Shown here: positions 10,893 through 22,185 of the stretch, piece by piece
Layout: every line of letters starts with the position of its first letter
Numbering within the stretch: position 1 is the stretch's first letter
Assembly: GCA_001792895.1 (NCBI GenBank)
Contig: MARA01000045.1
Coordinates: forward strand, 186,001-250,000
DNA: 64,000 nt
DNA from: Lentinus brumalis
Taxonomy: Eukaryota > Basidiomycota > Agaricomycetes > Polyporales > Polyporaceae
Direction of reading: 5' to 3'
Translations under genes and position numbers: made by a program
Notes under the pieces: model-generated
The model's input: only the letters and a program-made list of their open reading frames with translations
Databases searched by the model: none
What the model was told of the DNA's origin: nothing

Positions 10893-11671
10893 TCACTCGA
10901 GACTCTGGAACACGCCCTGCGAAAGCATATGAGTCGCTGACTCAACGCGGGGAGAATAAGCGACGTACCACTTCGTTCTCGTCCCAAGACCACCACCAGC
11001 GCGGCTCAACCTTCTTGCCCGTGTTGCCCTCGTTCATCACAGCATCTATGATGGCCTTCTTCTTCTCGAAGTGTCCCAGCGACGCCAGCATCGCGGTGTG
11101 TTTCTCGAAGGTGTGGTTAGACCAGAGCACGAGCATGCTATCGTACTCGAACGTGAACGGGCGTCCCAGCTCGATGTTCAGCCCCGTCGCCTTGATGAGC
11201 TGCAAGATAACCATCATGGCCGCGATGAGGCGGTACGTAGACATGCTGTCCTCGTCCTTCATGTCCTCGTCGGTGAGCTGAGAGAAGTGGAACTTCTCGA
11301 TGCCTCCAAACGACGCGCGGTTGTACTCTGTCGTGGTGTAGACAAGGTCGTGGCGCTTGGCATAGAGAACCATGTGATCCTTCTCGAATGGCCACCCATA
11401 GAGAAGATAGGGAACGTGGTTGCCGCTGCTGGCTAGGAGACTTGGTGGGATGTTCTTGCGAGGTTTCCGGTTGTTCATGAGGCGTTGCCATTTCTATGGC
11501 ATCACATAGATATCAGAATCGTAATTACAGAGCAACCATAGCACGTACGTCCTTCTGCGCCTTCTGCGCTGCTTCTGTATACCTGTAGCGAGGTGCCTCA
11601 GGGTCGGACGCCGGATCAATCTCTACCTCCATGAGATACTGCGAGCCTTCCCAATATGCCGGATTCTGCAT
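10893..11671 (-). CDS. Unknown fungal family, paralogue 3 (three exons)
   Basis: Exons 11671-11549, 11493-10969 and 10916-10893 give 223 residues with no break. It starts MQNPAYWEGSQYL; the middle exon carries KWQRLMNNRKPRK, YLLYGWPFEKD, LVYTTTEYNR, an acidic LTDEDMKDED block, LGRPFTFEY and VEPRWWWSWDE; the last seven codons read GVFQSLE. Splice positions are the same as in paralogue 1, which is strong mutual support for both models. It lies head to tail with the broken paralogue 2. Function unknown. Confidence 0.62.
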
Positions 11672-12601
11672 AGAGCCGATAAGTTGCGCCGTATGGTGCG
11701 AGGATGCCAGGAGGAGGTCGAGGTGGTCGAGGTGATGGTGTCAGTGAAGTGAGGTGGCGTCGCCTACGGCGCTTAAATCGCAGTTGGAATTCTCCTCGGC
11801 CACTATAGCCGACCTCAGCCTGCACAATATTTGCCTCCTGGGACCACCATCGCCGCCTCGAGAGCCCACCCGAGATGCGGCTATGCTTCACGAGTTCATC
11901 CAAATCGTCCCTGCATTTCACAGGAACAACTCCGAAATTACAAGCATTCGCCTGTCGTTCGGCGATGCGTCAGATCAGTATGGTATGACACACCAGGGAA
12001 TATGAGCGACGCACTCGGTTTTCAGATCGGTGCTTCCGCGCAGAGCGCATCTCATCTAGCGGCCTGAACCTCACAAGTCCACCGAAGGGCGCGGTCGTCA
12101 GCCCGAACTCCCCCTTGAGCAGCCTTCGGGCAACGGCGGTTCGCTCCTCGAAGGGCGCGTGGACAATAAAAGTGGAGCAACTCCGCAACGTACATGATGG
12201 CTTGGTGTGTTTAGACGTTCCGAGGTGGGTGTTGGGAGCGGGATATCGATGTGCGTGAACATGTCTACATGAGGCCGTCAGCCGGGGCCTCAAGGCGGGC
12301 TAGGTGACCGAGTCAGCAACACAGTCCAAACAGGTCTGCGTGTGTTCACGTACCACTATGCGAAGGTCGAAACTTCGAAGTTCGCGCGACACAGGTGAGG
12401 TGTACTTTACATACTGGCCCGTCAGATACTCGCCACTACCTGGCGGTTGCTCTCAGCGCACCAAGGCGCTGTCAACGGACAACAACACCCAGTGTATTCG
12501 TCTTCTTTAGTTTCCACGATGCGTGAGCACGAGCAGTGAGTATCGACGTAAGAGCAGGACATCCGAACACCCTCGACCCAAGAAAGGTACAGACGCATTT
12601 C
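11672..12601. other. Intergenic, possible relic exon
   Basis: A minus-strand frame near 12.06-12.18 kb reads FIVHAPFEERTAVARRLLKG and then FGLTTAPFGG, which looks like a former coding exon, but no continuation could be joined. The rest carries no convincing frame. The aminotransferase gene ends at 12602. Confidence 0.35.
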
Positions 12602-14243
12602 CTACAAACCCCCGTACTTCGCCACGAACTTCTTGTGGAAGTTCTCCAGCGCGCTCACATACTCCTCCACACCGGGGCACAGGCACGTCAAGCGGTAATG
12701 GTGCTCGCCGTCCTTCTGGCCGAACCCGGAGCCAGGCACGACGCAGATCCCCGTCTCCTCCAGCAGCTCGAGCGCGTACAGCGTATCCGGGCTCTTCCCC
12801 TGCCTCTGCGCCTCCTCGATGGCCTTGTCCGGCAGTTCGATCTTCGGGTACAGGTAGAGCGCGCCGGGCGAGTCGACGCACGACACGCCTGGGAGCGAGT
12901 TCAAGCGCTGCGCCATCAGCTGCGTGCGGTGGCGCAGCGCAGCGTGGATCGTGTCCGTCTCCTTCTTGTACTGCTCGTACGAGGGCTGGCCGGGGCGCGG
13001 CGGGCGGACGAGGCAGTCCAGCGCGATCTGGCCCGACACCGGCGGGCACAGCGTGACGCTCGCCATCTTGTACAGCAGCGCACGCACCTCGTCCGAGATG
13101 TTCGTGCACTCGAAGTACCCGCCGCGCCGGCCGCACTCGCCCTTGACACCCTTGGAGATCGAGTGGAAGGAGAACAAGGGGACGGGGGACTGCAGCTCGC
13201 GCACGACCTGCTTGAACGAGTGGAACGGGTGCGTGTCCGGCCGGTGCAGGTTCGCCTGGTACACCTCGTCCGCGAGGAGGACGAGCGAGTGCTTCTCGCA
13301 CAGCCGCACAACCTCCGCCATCGTCTTCTTGTCGAGGATCGCACCTGTCGGGTTTCCGGGGTTGATCACGACGAGCGCGCGCGGCACGATGCCCTCCTTC
13401 TCCGCCTTGGCGACCGCGGTCTCAATCTCCTCGAGCGACGTCGACCAGCCGTTGGGCTCAGAGAGATGGTACGGGAGCGCGACGCCCGAGTACTGCGCGA
13501 GCGTCGCGGTGTAGAGAGGGTATTGGGGAATGGGGATGAGGACGCCCGTTACATTGGGCGTGATGAGCGTATTGAGGATGAGTGACACGCCTGCGGACGC
13601 GCCCGCCGTCAGGAAGATGTCTTCGGGATCGCTGGGGAAGCCGTCGCGCTCTGGGCCAGGGACGCAGCGTCAGCTCGAGGCGCGCCGGAATGCGGGGATG
13701 TGTGGGGTAGCGTACCTTCAATGAACTTCGCGACGCTCTTGCGAATGAACGGCACACCTTTACTGTGCGAGTACGCGCCTATGGAGCCGATATGTTCCTG
13801 CAGTTCCTCCGCCCGGTCCAGCACGTCCTGCGGCCACTTCCCCTGCACGAGCTCCGCCAGGGGCGGGTACTCCATGAGCGCCGCGACCTGCAAAGGGCAT
13901 CCTTCGTATTCCCGCCTGCCAGTACGAGAAGAAGAAGGCGACGCACCTGACGCGGGAAGGTGAGAGCAGGCTGGTCAAGCCCCTTTTGTTGCGGGTTTCC
14001 GATGTTCGAGGAGATGACTTTGTTGAAGGGCAGGCCGTGCTTGTCATCCAGGAGCTTCTCGCGCAGCTCCTCGGCCTTGATCGCGAGTTCGCCGCGCACG
14101 GCGTACTGCACCTTCAGGATCGCAGGGTTGAGCTGGTCGGGCGTAAGGGGACGCATGGTGCGAGCGGTATGGGAGAAGGACAAGGTCTGGGACTTGGTCA
14201 GGAGAGAGTTATGTACACGGCGAGACGCAAGCCTGCTGATCAT
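12602..14243 (-). CDS. Alanine aminotransferase
   Basis: Exons 14243-13947, 13887-13716 and 13650-12602 give 505 residues, near the usual eukaryotic alanine transaminase length. It interconverts alanine and 2-oxoglutarate with pyruvate and glutamate using pyridoxal phosphate. Family signatures are NIGNPQQKGLDQPALTFPRQ, FLTAGASAGVSLILN, INPGNPTGAIL and, around the cofactor lysine, FHSISKGVKGECGRRGGYFE. The first 29 residues (MISRLASRRVHNSLL onward) are Arg/Ser-rich without acids, like a mitochondrial presequence. An internal ATG at 14156 (MRPLTPDQLNP) would give a cytosolic form. All splices keep frame and no catalytic residue appears lost. Confidence 0.93.
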
Positions 14244-16074
14244 GAGGCTGGGCTTGACACCTAGACAGGTTGGGGACCCCAGCTGATGGCCACGATCGTT
14301 ATCGTGTGGATATCTCCTCGTCCGCTGGTGAAGAAGGCGAAGAGAGGGGTCCTCGAAGACGGTCGACGAGAGCAGGAGTCGTCCACGTCGTTCGCCACGA
14401 TGAGCGCGAGTCACCCCGGGACGTAAAATATGTACCCTCGCGAGATCTCCGATCCAAGATCGGCCCTGGTCGGACCGCCCGGCCGGCGCTTCTACGCCTC
14501 ATCCAGTGCGACGCACATCGCACGCTGCGAACAAGACTACGGGAGCTCGAGCATCCACGCATGTTCCGTGTGGACAGAAGGTCAGGTTCATGAGGATTGA
14601 AGCACTCCAACTTGCCAGTGGGGTATACTCGGGGTTTGGGACCTGTCACCTCGACGAACCGCGGACTGGGTGCCTTTGGTGTGAGTCGATCACCGAAAGG
14701 GTTGTAGCCATATGCAGAACATGAAGGAGGGCTGATGCAGTAGGCTAGCGTCAGCGCCAGCAGAAGAGGCATGCGCCAGATGTAGCAAGAGGACACCTCC
14801 TCGCAGTGTTCGGAGGTTCGAATTTCGGTCGCGCGCCGGACCCTGCTCGATGATGAGCTTGGTAAATAACATCGATAGTCCAGCAGGAGAGGGGAGACGC
14901 ACCGATCACGGAAAATCCCACGTCGTTCGCGACCGCCTTCGCCACATGGATGGTGGTCACAGTGGAGGACAGTGTCGTCGTTGTCCACGATTATAGACCA
15001 CAGTATTGCTATCCTGACACGACAGCAGCGGTTGAGCGACACTAGATGAGCCGCCTCAGTTCGTTCTGAATGGTGTCGTCGCGTCGATTGTTGCATAAGG
15101 ATGCCCAGCACGGTACAATGGTGGGCCGCAATGCAGGTCTCTCGACACTATGGGGCAGATTGGGTCGGTTGTGAGTACGAAGCGATCATGCCCTTGACAG
15201 CTCACGGAGAGAATTCCACCTGCAGTCACCGAGACACAGTAAGGAGGCCGACCCACGGAGACTCTTCACGGGGCTACACCTCTGCAATCGCTTCTGCGAC
15301 GTGTATGGCGTTGACTATATGCGCTTCGACCTGCGCACCGATTGTCAGTCTCCGGGCTCGCCTCTCAAACTTCCGAGCTGAGGCAGAACAGCAGATGTAT
15401 ATAATCCTCCTCCCACTCAGCCGTACTCGAACATTGCCCAAAAGTGAAGGAGCTCGGCGCGAAAGAAGAGTAACTCACGGATACGGCCCATGATCATGGC
15501 ATGTCAGCCATCCGGCCTGTATGCGGTTGATGCTGGACCTCTCGTGGTAGCTCAAGCACTCCCCATATTATGCATCTAATGCAACGTGAGCGTGCAAAGC
15601 CCCGCAGTAGGTAGGGTAACAACGCACTTAGATGAAGCACCAGTGGCTGTATGCGCTCATGGGCAGGTCCGCTGGCGATCTTCAATGCCATAGGTCTACT
15701 CGCAACGTTAGAAGTCGCTAAGCGTTACATGCGTCTCCAGCACGGTCTGACCTCGTCGAACACGAGAATCTAGAGGGTGAGATGGAGGGAGGAAGCAAGG
15801 TGCGAGGGCAGCTCTCGCCCTGAGCTGAGGCGCGCCTAGGTCGCCTTATGCCACGTGACCGTGTCCGCAAACGTTAGTAGACGCCTGCGCGAGGACTGGG
15901 CGCGCGCTCTTCGCCCGACGTCGCGCTCCACCGCGATGTCGCGCGAACGTCCTCGAACGTCCTCCCGCTCCCCGCCTCCACCTCCTTCAAATCTTCCCGG
16001 ATAACGTATCTCGCGGCCTACACATCTCTAACCCTCCAGAAGCCCTTCTCGTCCGCCAGTTTACAACAGTTAAG
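14244..16074. other. Intergenic stretch, no supported gene
   Basis: A minus-strand frame from 14772 starts with a hydrophobic MPLLLALTLAYCISP that resembles a signal peptide, but the rest is low-quality and Arg/Ser-rich. Other frames are short. The last 150 bases before 16075 are pyrimidine-rich and probably the promoter and 5' untranslated region of the next gene. Confidence 0.35.
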
Positions 16075-16774
16075 ATGTTCGGATGCTTAGTCGCAGGTCG
16101 CCCCTTGCAGACCAATCTGCAGCAGATCGATGAGACGCATGCGATTTTCGAGCTACCGGCCGCAGGCTCGATCAACCACGTATGCGTGTTCTTGCTTGGA
16201 ACAGGTGCGCGGCAAGTTTCGATCGCGCGATGTACGTACGCTGACCTACGCGACGTGCAGTACCATTCCCTGAAGGCTATGGGGCGACAGTGCACTTCTT
16301 CTGGCCAGGAAAGGGCTTCCAACTACTAGGAATGTGAGTGGTGTCTATTTAACCACACCACACCATGCCCTCGCTTACGAGCATCACAGGCTCTCGAACG
16401 AGAAGCCTTCCGCCATCTTCCGCCTCCGCGGCACCTACTCTGCCCAGTCCACGAACGCACACGCCGTCTTCACCGACGCCGCCTCCGACGCTGCACCCTC
16501 CGACGTCACCGCCTTCCTCGGGCTCTCCATCGAGCCTCTCCCGCAGATCATGGCTGAGGTCGCCACGCTGCCCTCTGCCGTCGCCAAGTCCTCCGCGAAC
16601 CCGGTCGCGGACTCGACGCTCATGGCGGAGCGCATTGTCCGGCATCTGTTCAACTATCTCTCCAGCTTCGTGGGGGGCAACCCCTCCGCGCTAACGCCGG
16701 ATGTCATGGTCCCGATGAGCATGATTGCGAAGTGGTATGAAAACTTCTTGACGAAGGTCAGGAACTCGGGATAG
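16075..16774 (+). CDS. OPI10 / Hikeshi family protein
   Basis: Exons 16075-16204, 16261-16333 and 16390-16774 give 195 residues, the normal size for the family. The sequence starts [20 protein letters not shown] and carries [54 protein letters not shown] and a C-terminal helical part ([14 protein letters not shown]...[10 protein letters not shown]). In animals Hikeshi carries Hsp70 into the nucleus during heat stress; yeast Opi10 is linked to inositol regulation. The N-terminal beta-sandwich blocks are strongly conserved, so the assignment is firm. The substrate in this fungus is inferred only from the family. Confidence 0.92.
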
Positions 16775-17545
16775 GTTTCTTGGAGAATCAGGAGTAGCAA
16801 CAGGGGGTCATGTAGTAAGAAATGGGAATCGGGACATTCGGTGAGTAAGACTTCTCGTTGCTCAACATCGTGTGCTCAAAGCACGTGGCCGGTGGTTCGC
16901 AGGTATCGGACATATTGGTTAGCATCCATTGTACGAGTATACGATAACAGACAAGTCGGCCGTTGTTGTGCATGAACACCCTGGGTACACAACTCTCCGT
17001 GACTACAAGGTGAGCTTGTTTATCTCCGGTTCACCACCGCAGGTCAGTAGCTATGGCACGTGTGGTACCTCATGATAGGTCCCTCCGAATCCCGTTCAGT
17101 CCAACGGTACCACATAGGGCCCTCTGGCCAACGTGCACGACAATTTGTCCTGGTCTAGCGCTATGTAGCGCCGCAAGTAAAGACCGCGGGTGTATCTGGG
17201 CGGTCGCTCGCTCTCAGTGGCCGTCGAATGAGTCGTGTTATGGGACATCACGTCGTTCCTCAGCTCACACTCGGTGGGACGCCGCTACGCGCTCCCAGCT
17301 GGCGGCCGTTCAGACCCGCGTGGGTCTGTACGATCATCGATCATCTGAGGTCTCTGTATACGTGGACGCGTAGAGTCGGGTTTCGTGTTCATCGGACCCG
17401 TATGAAAGCAACTACCTCCGCATGATCTACCCTTTCTTCAATCATGCCAGCCCCATCGCCAAGTTGGCTTCTACAGTACTCTGTACAGCACATGCATTCG
17501 CCAGCAACGGGCGCCGTCGCCGTCGCCACCGTCTCTCGAAGTCCG
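16775..17545. other. Intergenic, nothing recognised
   Basis: 3' flanks of two convergent genes (OPI10-like on plus, F-box/WD40 on minus). No frame with protein-like composition or repeat structure was noted. Confidence 0.4.
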
Positions 17546-19905
17546 TCACTGCCTCTTCTCTGAATGCCACCGCATGTCCACTAGTCTCTGTATCTCTACC
17601 ACTCCGTCTTCCGTTCCAACACACATGGTCGCTCCATCGGGAGAAAACGCGAAGTGCGTCCCTCGAGCCCTGCCGAACCCCGTGTTCATGTGAGCTACGC
17701 CCTTCGAGCGATCTTCCGAGTCGTGCAACCTCCAGGATCCGTCTTCTGAGGTAGTTGCTATGTACTGCCCGTCAGGAGAGAAGGAAGCGATGGCCGTGGA
17801 GGAGGGACTACAACGGAGTTGCGAGGCTTCCTGGTCTGTCTTCCAATTCCAGACGTGAGCCGGACCGGACACCCTTGAGATCACGACCTGTGCCGTCTCC
17901 GTCGGCGAGAACATCACGCTCACAACGCCGCCAGTAGCCGAAGCTGGACAAGAAGCGGCCTGCCACTCGCCTGCTTGTGTCTCCCATACGTGCACCGTTC
18001 CGTTGACGTGCCCCGTAGCCACGTAGCGACTCGTGGGATCGAAGTCAACAACGTTGACGCACGTCGACGGATAGCCATGCAGATCGAGGACGGGCCTCAA
18101 ATCCGCCAGGTCCCACATCCAACAGCCCCAACCGTTGGCATAAGCAATCAGTCTTCCGTTCGGAGAGAATCTGACGAAGCGAGTGAAGCCGTCCTGCCCG
18201 CTTGTCTGGAGGAGGCGATTGGCGTAATCAGCCGGTGGACCTTCGCGAGGAGGAATCGCGTAGCGCTGTTGACGCGAAGGCACGTCCCAAATGTGGATGA
18301 CAAAGTCTCCGGAGTACGACGCGATGGCCTGTCCATCTCGTGACCAAGAGACGGTACGGAGGGCGGAGGACGTGCTGGATAGCTCGACATTCAAGGTACA
18401 CGCAGGGATGCTCCATATCACCACCGACCCGCTGGACAGGCCATGAACGGACGCCAAAAGGTTACAATGGGGAGCGAAAGCGAGCCCCTTGATCAGCTCA
18501 GGTTGTTCGGCCCACTCGCGGACATGAATCCGTGTTGACGTGTCCCACAGGATGATGGTATTGGCCGCAGTTGCGAGCCAATGGCTGTCTTGGGAATACG
18601 AGAGCGCAGTGACCGTTTCTTCGTGGCCGCCCGGAGGTGAAAGCAGGCGATCTTCAGCTGTGAAGACCGTCAGTGAACGGGTTACATCAATCGGTGACGA
18701 TACGCACAGGAGAATATGACAGTGAGTAGCTTACGTCGCCGGAGCATCGGGAAAACTTGTGAGAGTTTTGTAGACCAGAAGAACGTCCTGTTCCGCTGGA
18801 CGGGGTGAATGTGGATGACCGTCTCCGCTGACACATCGTGCAGTTTACTGTCCAAGACACCCAGCTCGGCATGATGGTTCCCGCTTGTCCATAAGTTGCC
18901 GTCCACTTCGCCTGGTGTAACGTCCAGCCAGAAGTGGCGCAATACGGGCAGGCGAGTTCCGAAAGCCTGCACAATAGATGGCAAGCAGGACAAGATCCTA
19001 TTGTTCCACAACCCGACGAGCTTGAGCACTCGTAGAGAAGGAAGCAGTAAGTCGAGGACGGAGTTCCCTGCGGGAGTCGAGATGAGCCATGGCCACCTTG
19101 CATGCCAAAGTATTCGTCATGAACTCACCTACGAAGTAATCTTCGTGAACAGTAAGAGTCAGCTCCTCAAGTGAAGAACCCGAGACAGAAAGAAGCAGAT
19201 CGACAACATCCACGTGTGTACCGTGGTGCAACTACAGTTGAGGGGCAGTGTCAGATCTACAGTATGACAAATCACGTTTTCAATCCACCTGGCACGCACT
19301 TGTAGATAGGCCAGCTTGCAGCTCTTCGAAACGTCCACGAAATCCGGGGCTCCTCCCGACGAGCGAATTCTAATGTATTTGCATGAGATACGTCGTAGAT
19401 TTGGAAGGTTGCGGATAAGCTTCAGAAGTTGAGTTTTCGTAGCGAACTCTACTGCTCGGAGTGCGATATCCTCGAGCTGAGTATACTGTCTGATGGCAGC
19501 AAGTAAAGGGGGTCGGAAGGCAACTGCCTTGCCAGATTGGTCCATTTCGAATGCGTGTGGGTACCTGAACGACATTTTCCATCCGCAGAGGCTAGGAAGA
19601 TACGGCAGCAGAAGGACCGCGATGAGCTCGAACAGGTCGCTCGAAGTATCTGGAGAATCTTGAGTAGATGAGATCGATACGCAGCGCACCATGGGTGGAA
19701 GCCATGGGTGGGATACGCAAACTGCAAGGAATGATGATAGTTCCTGTCTAGAATCGACGTGTATGTGGCTGAGTAGATGGTGTCGGACACGGGGTAACCA
19801 CTGAGCACATGTCAGAGCGCAGTGACGGAGAGAGTGGATATCATTGTGTAGTAGGTCGATGATATGTTCGTATAGCTCGATCGGAAAGTGGAGGTTACGC
19901 TGCAT
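17546..19905 (-). CDS. F-box-like protein with C-terminal WD40 repeats
   Basis: Exons 19905-19276, 19231-19129, 19067-18735 and 18657-17546 give 725 residues in one frame; an ATG at 19950 would add 15. The N-terminus (LHFPIELYEHIIDLLHND, LRHCALTCAQWLPRVR) is an F-box-like start, followed by a Leu-rich middle typical of fungal F-box proteins (LEDIALRAVEF, LIRNLPNLRRI, LEELTLTVHED). The C-terminal 370 residues hold WD40 units ending IILWDTST, VVIWSIPA, IHIWDVPS, CWMWDLAD, VHVWETQA and VWNWKTDQ, enough for one propeller. F-box proteins recruit targets to SCF ubiquitin ligases, with the WD40 part binding substrate. The join between the halves (PMLRRPEDRLLSPPGGH) comes from one intron at 18734-18658, so two separate genes remain possible. 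Confidence 0.7.
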
Positions 19906-20128
19906 AGGAAGCTGAGGCAAGTGGGCACGCCGCGACAGACGCCCATACATCCCGCAGACTTGATTAAGTTCAAAGCTACGTGACACTCTGAGTCGAACGC
20001 CAGTGGTGTCTCCCCTACCCCATCCTCCTTGGACCCTTACTCGCGCACCATTTAGCAAGCTGCTGCTCGAGCGGCCATCGCCAATTCCTAGACCTCCGGT
20101 GACCAGCCGGGAAGGCAGGAACATGGTC

Positions 20129-21286
20129 CTAGTCTTTGCCTCGATGGTCAACAGTGAGATCGGTTTTGCAACGGCCCACCTTGTCGTCGGTCTTGTGCAC
20201 CACCGACGGCTTCTTCGCTCTTTTCGCCTTCGTCTCATTCCCTGTCGATCCCGCGTTTGCCTGCCTCATTGTTCCAGCGTTCGCCTGCCTCGTCGATGTG
20301 GTCGTGCCCGCGTTCGCAGACCTGGTCGACGTCGTCTTTCCGCGCATCTTGGTCGTCTTCTTAGACTTCGGCCGGACTCGCTCCACTTCGTATTCCATGG
20401 ACTCCAACTCGGCCATTCGTTCGTCCTCTGCCAGCTTTCGCTCAGCCTTCTCCGCCTGCTCCTGTGCCAGTGCGACGGCGGCGTCCAGAATCTCGACCTC
20501 TCGCACAATAAGACGGTCAGGATTGATCTCACCCGCAGGGGCGCTCGTGAGACGAGGAACCTTGAGCCCGCCAAAGATGCTGATTCGGGGAAATGGTAGG
20601 AGAGGACATTCTCGAAAGGCCACCAGCGCCGGTCGCGATATACCGCCGTCGCTCCACGAGACAACGTCGGTTTCGGAGTTGATCTTCTCTGGGAGTAGCG
20701 GGCCAAACATATCGGGGAAGCAGTAAGCCGCGAAGATGACATGCTCAGGGTTAATCCAGTCAAGCTTGAGCGCAGAGAGCAGCCTTATCGCCTCTTGTAT
20801 AGCCTTGTCCAGGAGGTTCGGCCAGTACACAATATACCGCAGGCAGTCTTGAAGAGGGATGTAGAACTCCGGCTTCGTCATTTCCTTGGTATTGGTGAGG
20901 CGGCTCTGATCGTAGACAGGTGGCATCCTGGGCATAGTCGACTTCAGGAAAAGATCGGCGACGGTCTTGTAAGTTTCTTGTGTGGACGTGAATCAGAGAT
21001 GCATTCCGACAGATAAGCAAGTCAAACACGAACCTTTCCACCCTCGACCTTCTCGTTGTCGCCGCCCGCGGGCGGACTGATAGGGTAGAGCTTTCTACGA
21101 ACCTCAGCCTTCGCCTTGCCTATAGTGTGGGCCCGAGACACCTCGTTCCACCTGATACTTGCAGGCTTCACTGCTTTCGCGTCAGTGTCACGACATGACA
21201 AATGGTAGACGAGGAAATGTATGTTGCCTGCGGAATACTGGCCTGCGATTGAAATTTTTCTGGGCTTGGGTGTCTTTTCATCATCG
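20129..21286 (-). CDS. Unknown protein with coiled coil and basic tail (5' end unresolved)
   Basis: At least two exons are supported: 21286-21034 (KISIAGQYSAGNIHFLVYHL, RWNEVSRAHTIGKAKAEVRR) and 20965-20129 (TVADLFLKST, FYIPLQDCLRYIVYWPNLLD, then a Glu/Ala/Lys helix QEQAEKAERKLAEDERMAEL). The C-terminal 70 residues are Lys/Arg/Thr-rich with repeated ANAG units (RSANAG, RQANAG twice), suggesting a flexible basic nuclear or nucleic-acid-binding tail. The intron at 21033-20966 keeps frame. A further upstream exon near 21.3-21.4 kb is likely but was not fixed. No family recognised. Confidence 0.5.
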
Positions 21287-22185
21287 CTGTCGGATTAGAC
21301 GAAGGCACCTAAACCACAGCTGCTTAGAGCGCGAGCGTGCTGCACAATTTGAACCGGCGCTCACCCGAGGATAGCCTTGGTGGTTTGGTGGTCGTCTCCT
21401 CATTCGTTGGACCGCGTAGAGTTGAGACATACCCGTTCCAGGTGATGTCGAATTGGCGGAGGAGTAGACCTGCTAGATATCAGTGAAAGACAGTACAGTT
21501 CATTGTTGTACGTCGTGGTGGTTTCCGCCGTTGAGGGGTTTCGGGAGTAGCTATTCGACTGCTCCAGCGACCTCGTGGGAGAATCGGGTCCTCTTTCTCC
21601 TCCGCGGTGGCGCACGATAGGCTCGCAAGCCAGCCTCTAGTTCAGTAGCGGAAGACAGTCGTTCCTTCTGAATAGAGGCTGGAATTGATAGACAGGAGCC
21701 CCGCAGAAGACCCCCCGTGGGAACGCGGAGTTTCAAACGCTTCGAGAGCGAGGGCTTCACGCTGTCCATATGCCCGGCAGCATCTTCAAAAATTGTGAGC
21801 ACCACGTAATACTACCAGCGAGTGGTCTTGTCAATTTCTATGATTTTCCGCGCAACACGAGTGGATAGAAAGCCATGTGGGTGTCGCCTTGCTGTTGGCG
21901 AAGTGCTGTGCTCTTGACGCCCAGGATTGCTCCCTGCCAGGTTTGAGACTCAGACGACACTCCGCGTTCCCACGGGGGGTCTTCTGCGACCCTCCTCTTC
22001 GACGATTCCAGCCTAGCGCACGAATGATTCTGACCGCAAGTCCCGAGAACTCAAGAAACCACCGTTTCTTCTCAAAAAGGAACTCGTCAAGCTCAAGCTC
22101 CTACTTCCCACCTTATACTTCGCGTCACAACTTCACGCAAGCTATCCACCAAAGAATCCCCACTACGAGCTGGTGGCCTTGAACG
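21287..22185. other. Intergenic with a long inverted repeat
   Basis: No complete gene seen. Part of the right-hand exon or promoter of the 20-21 kb gene probably lies here. A 30-bp perfect inverted repeat (listed separately) is the main structure. Confidence 0.4.
21702..21988. repeat. 30-bp perfect inverted repeat
   Basis: Bases 21702-21731 (CGCAGAAGACCCCCCGTG...) are an exact reverse complement of 21959-21988, separated by 227 bases. Weaker similarity continues outward, since AGGCTGGAAT occurs before both arms when each is read toward the centre. It could be a small inverted-repeat element, a remnant of two opposed insertions, or a hairpin source. No coding capacity or target duplication was recognised. 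Confidence 0.7.

Noticed and set aside
12507..13585. Long open frames on both strands opposite the aminotransferase
   Set aside because: They are GC-rich shadow frames of the alanine aminotransferase exons, with Arg/Ala-rich composition.
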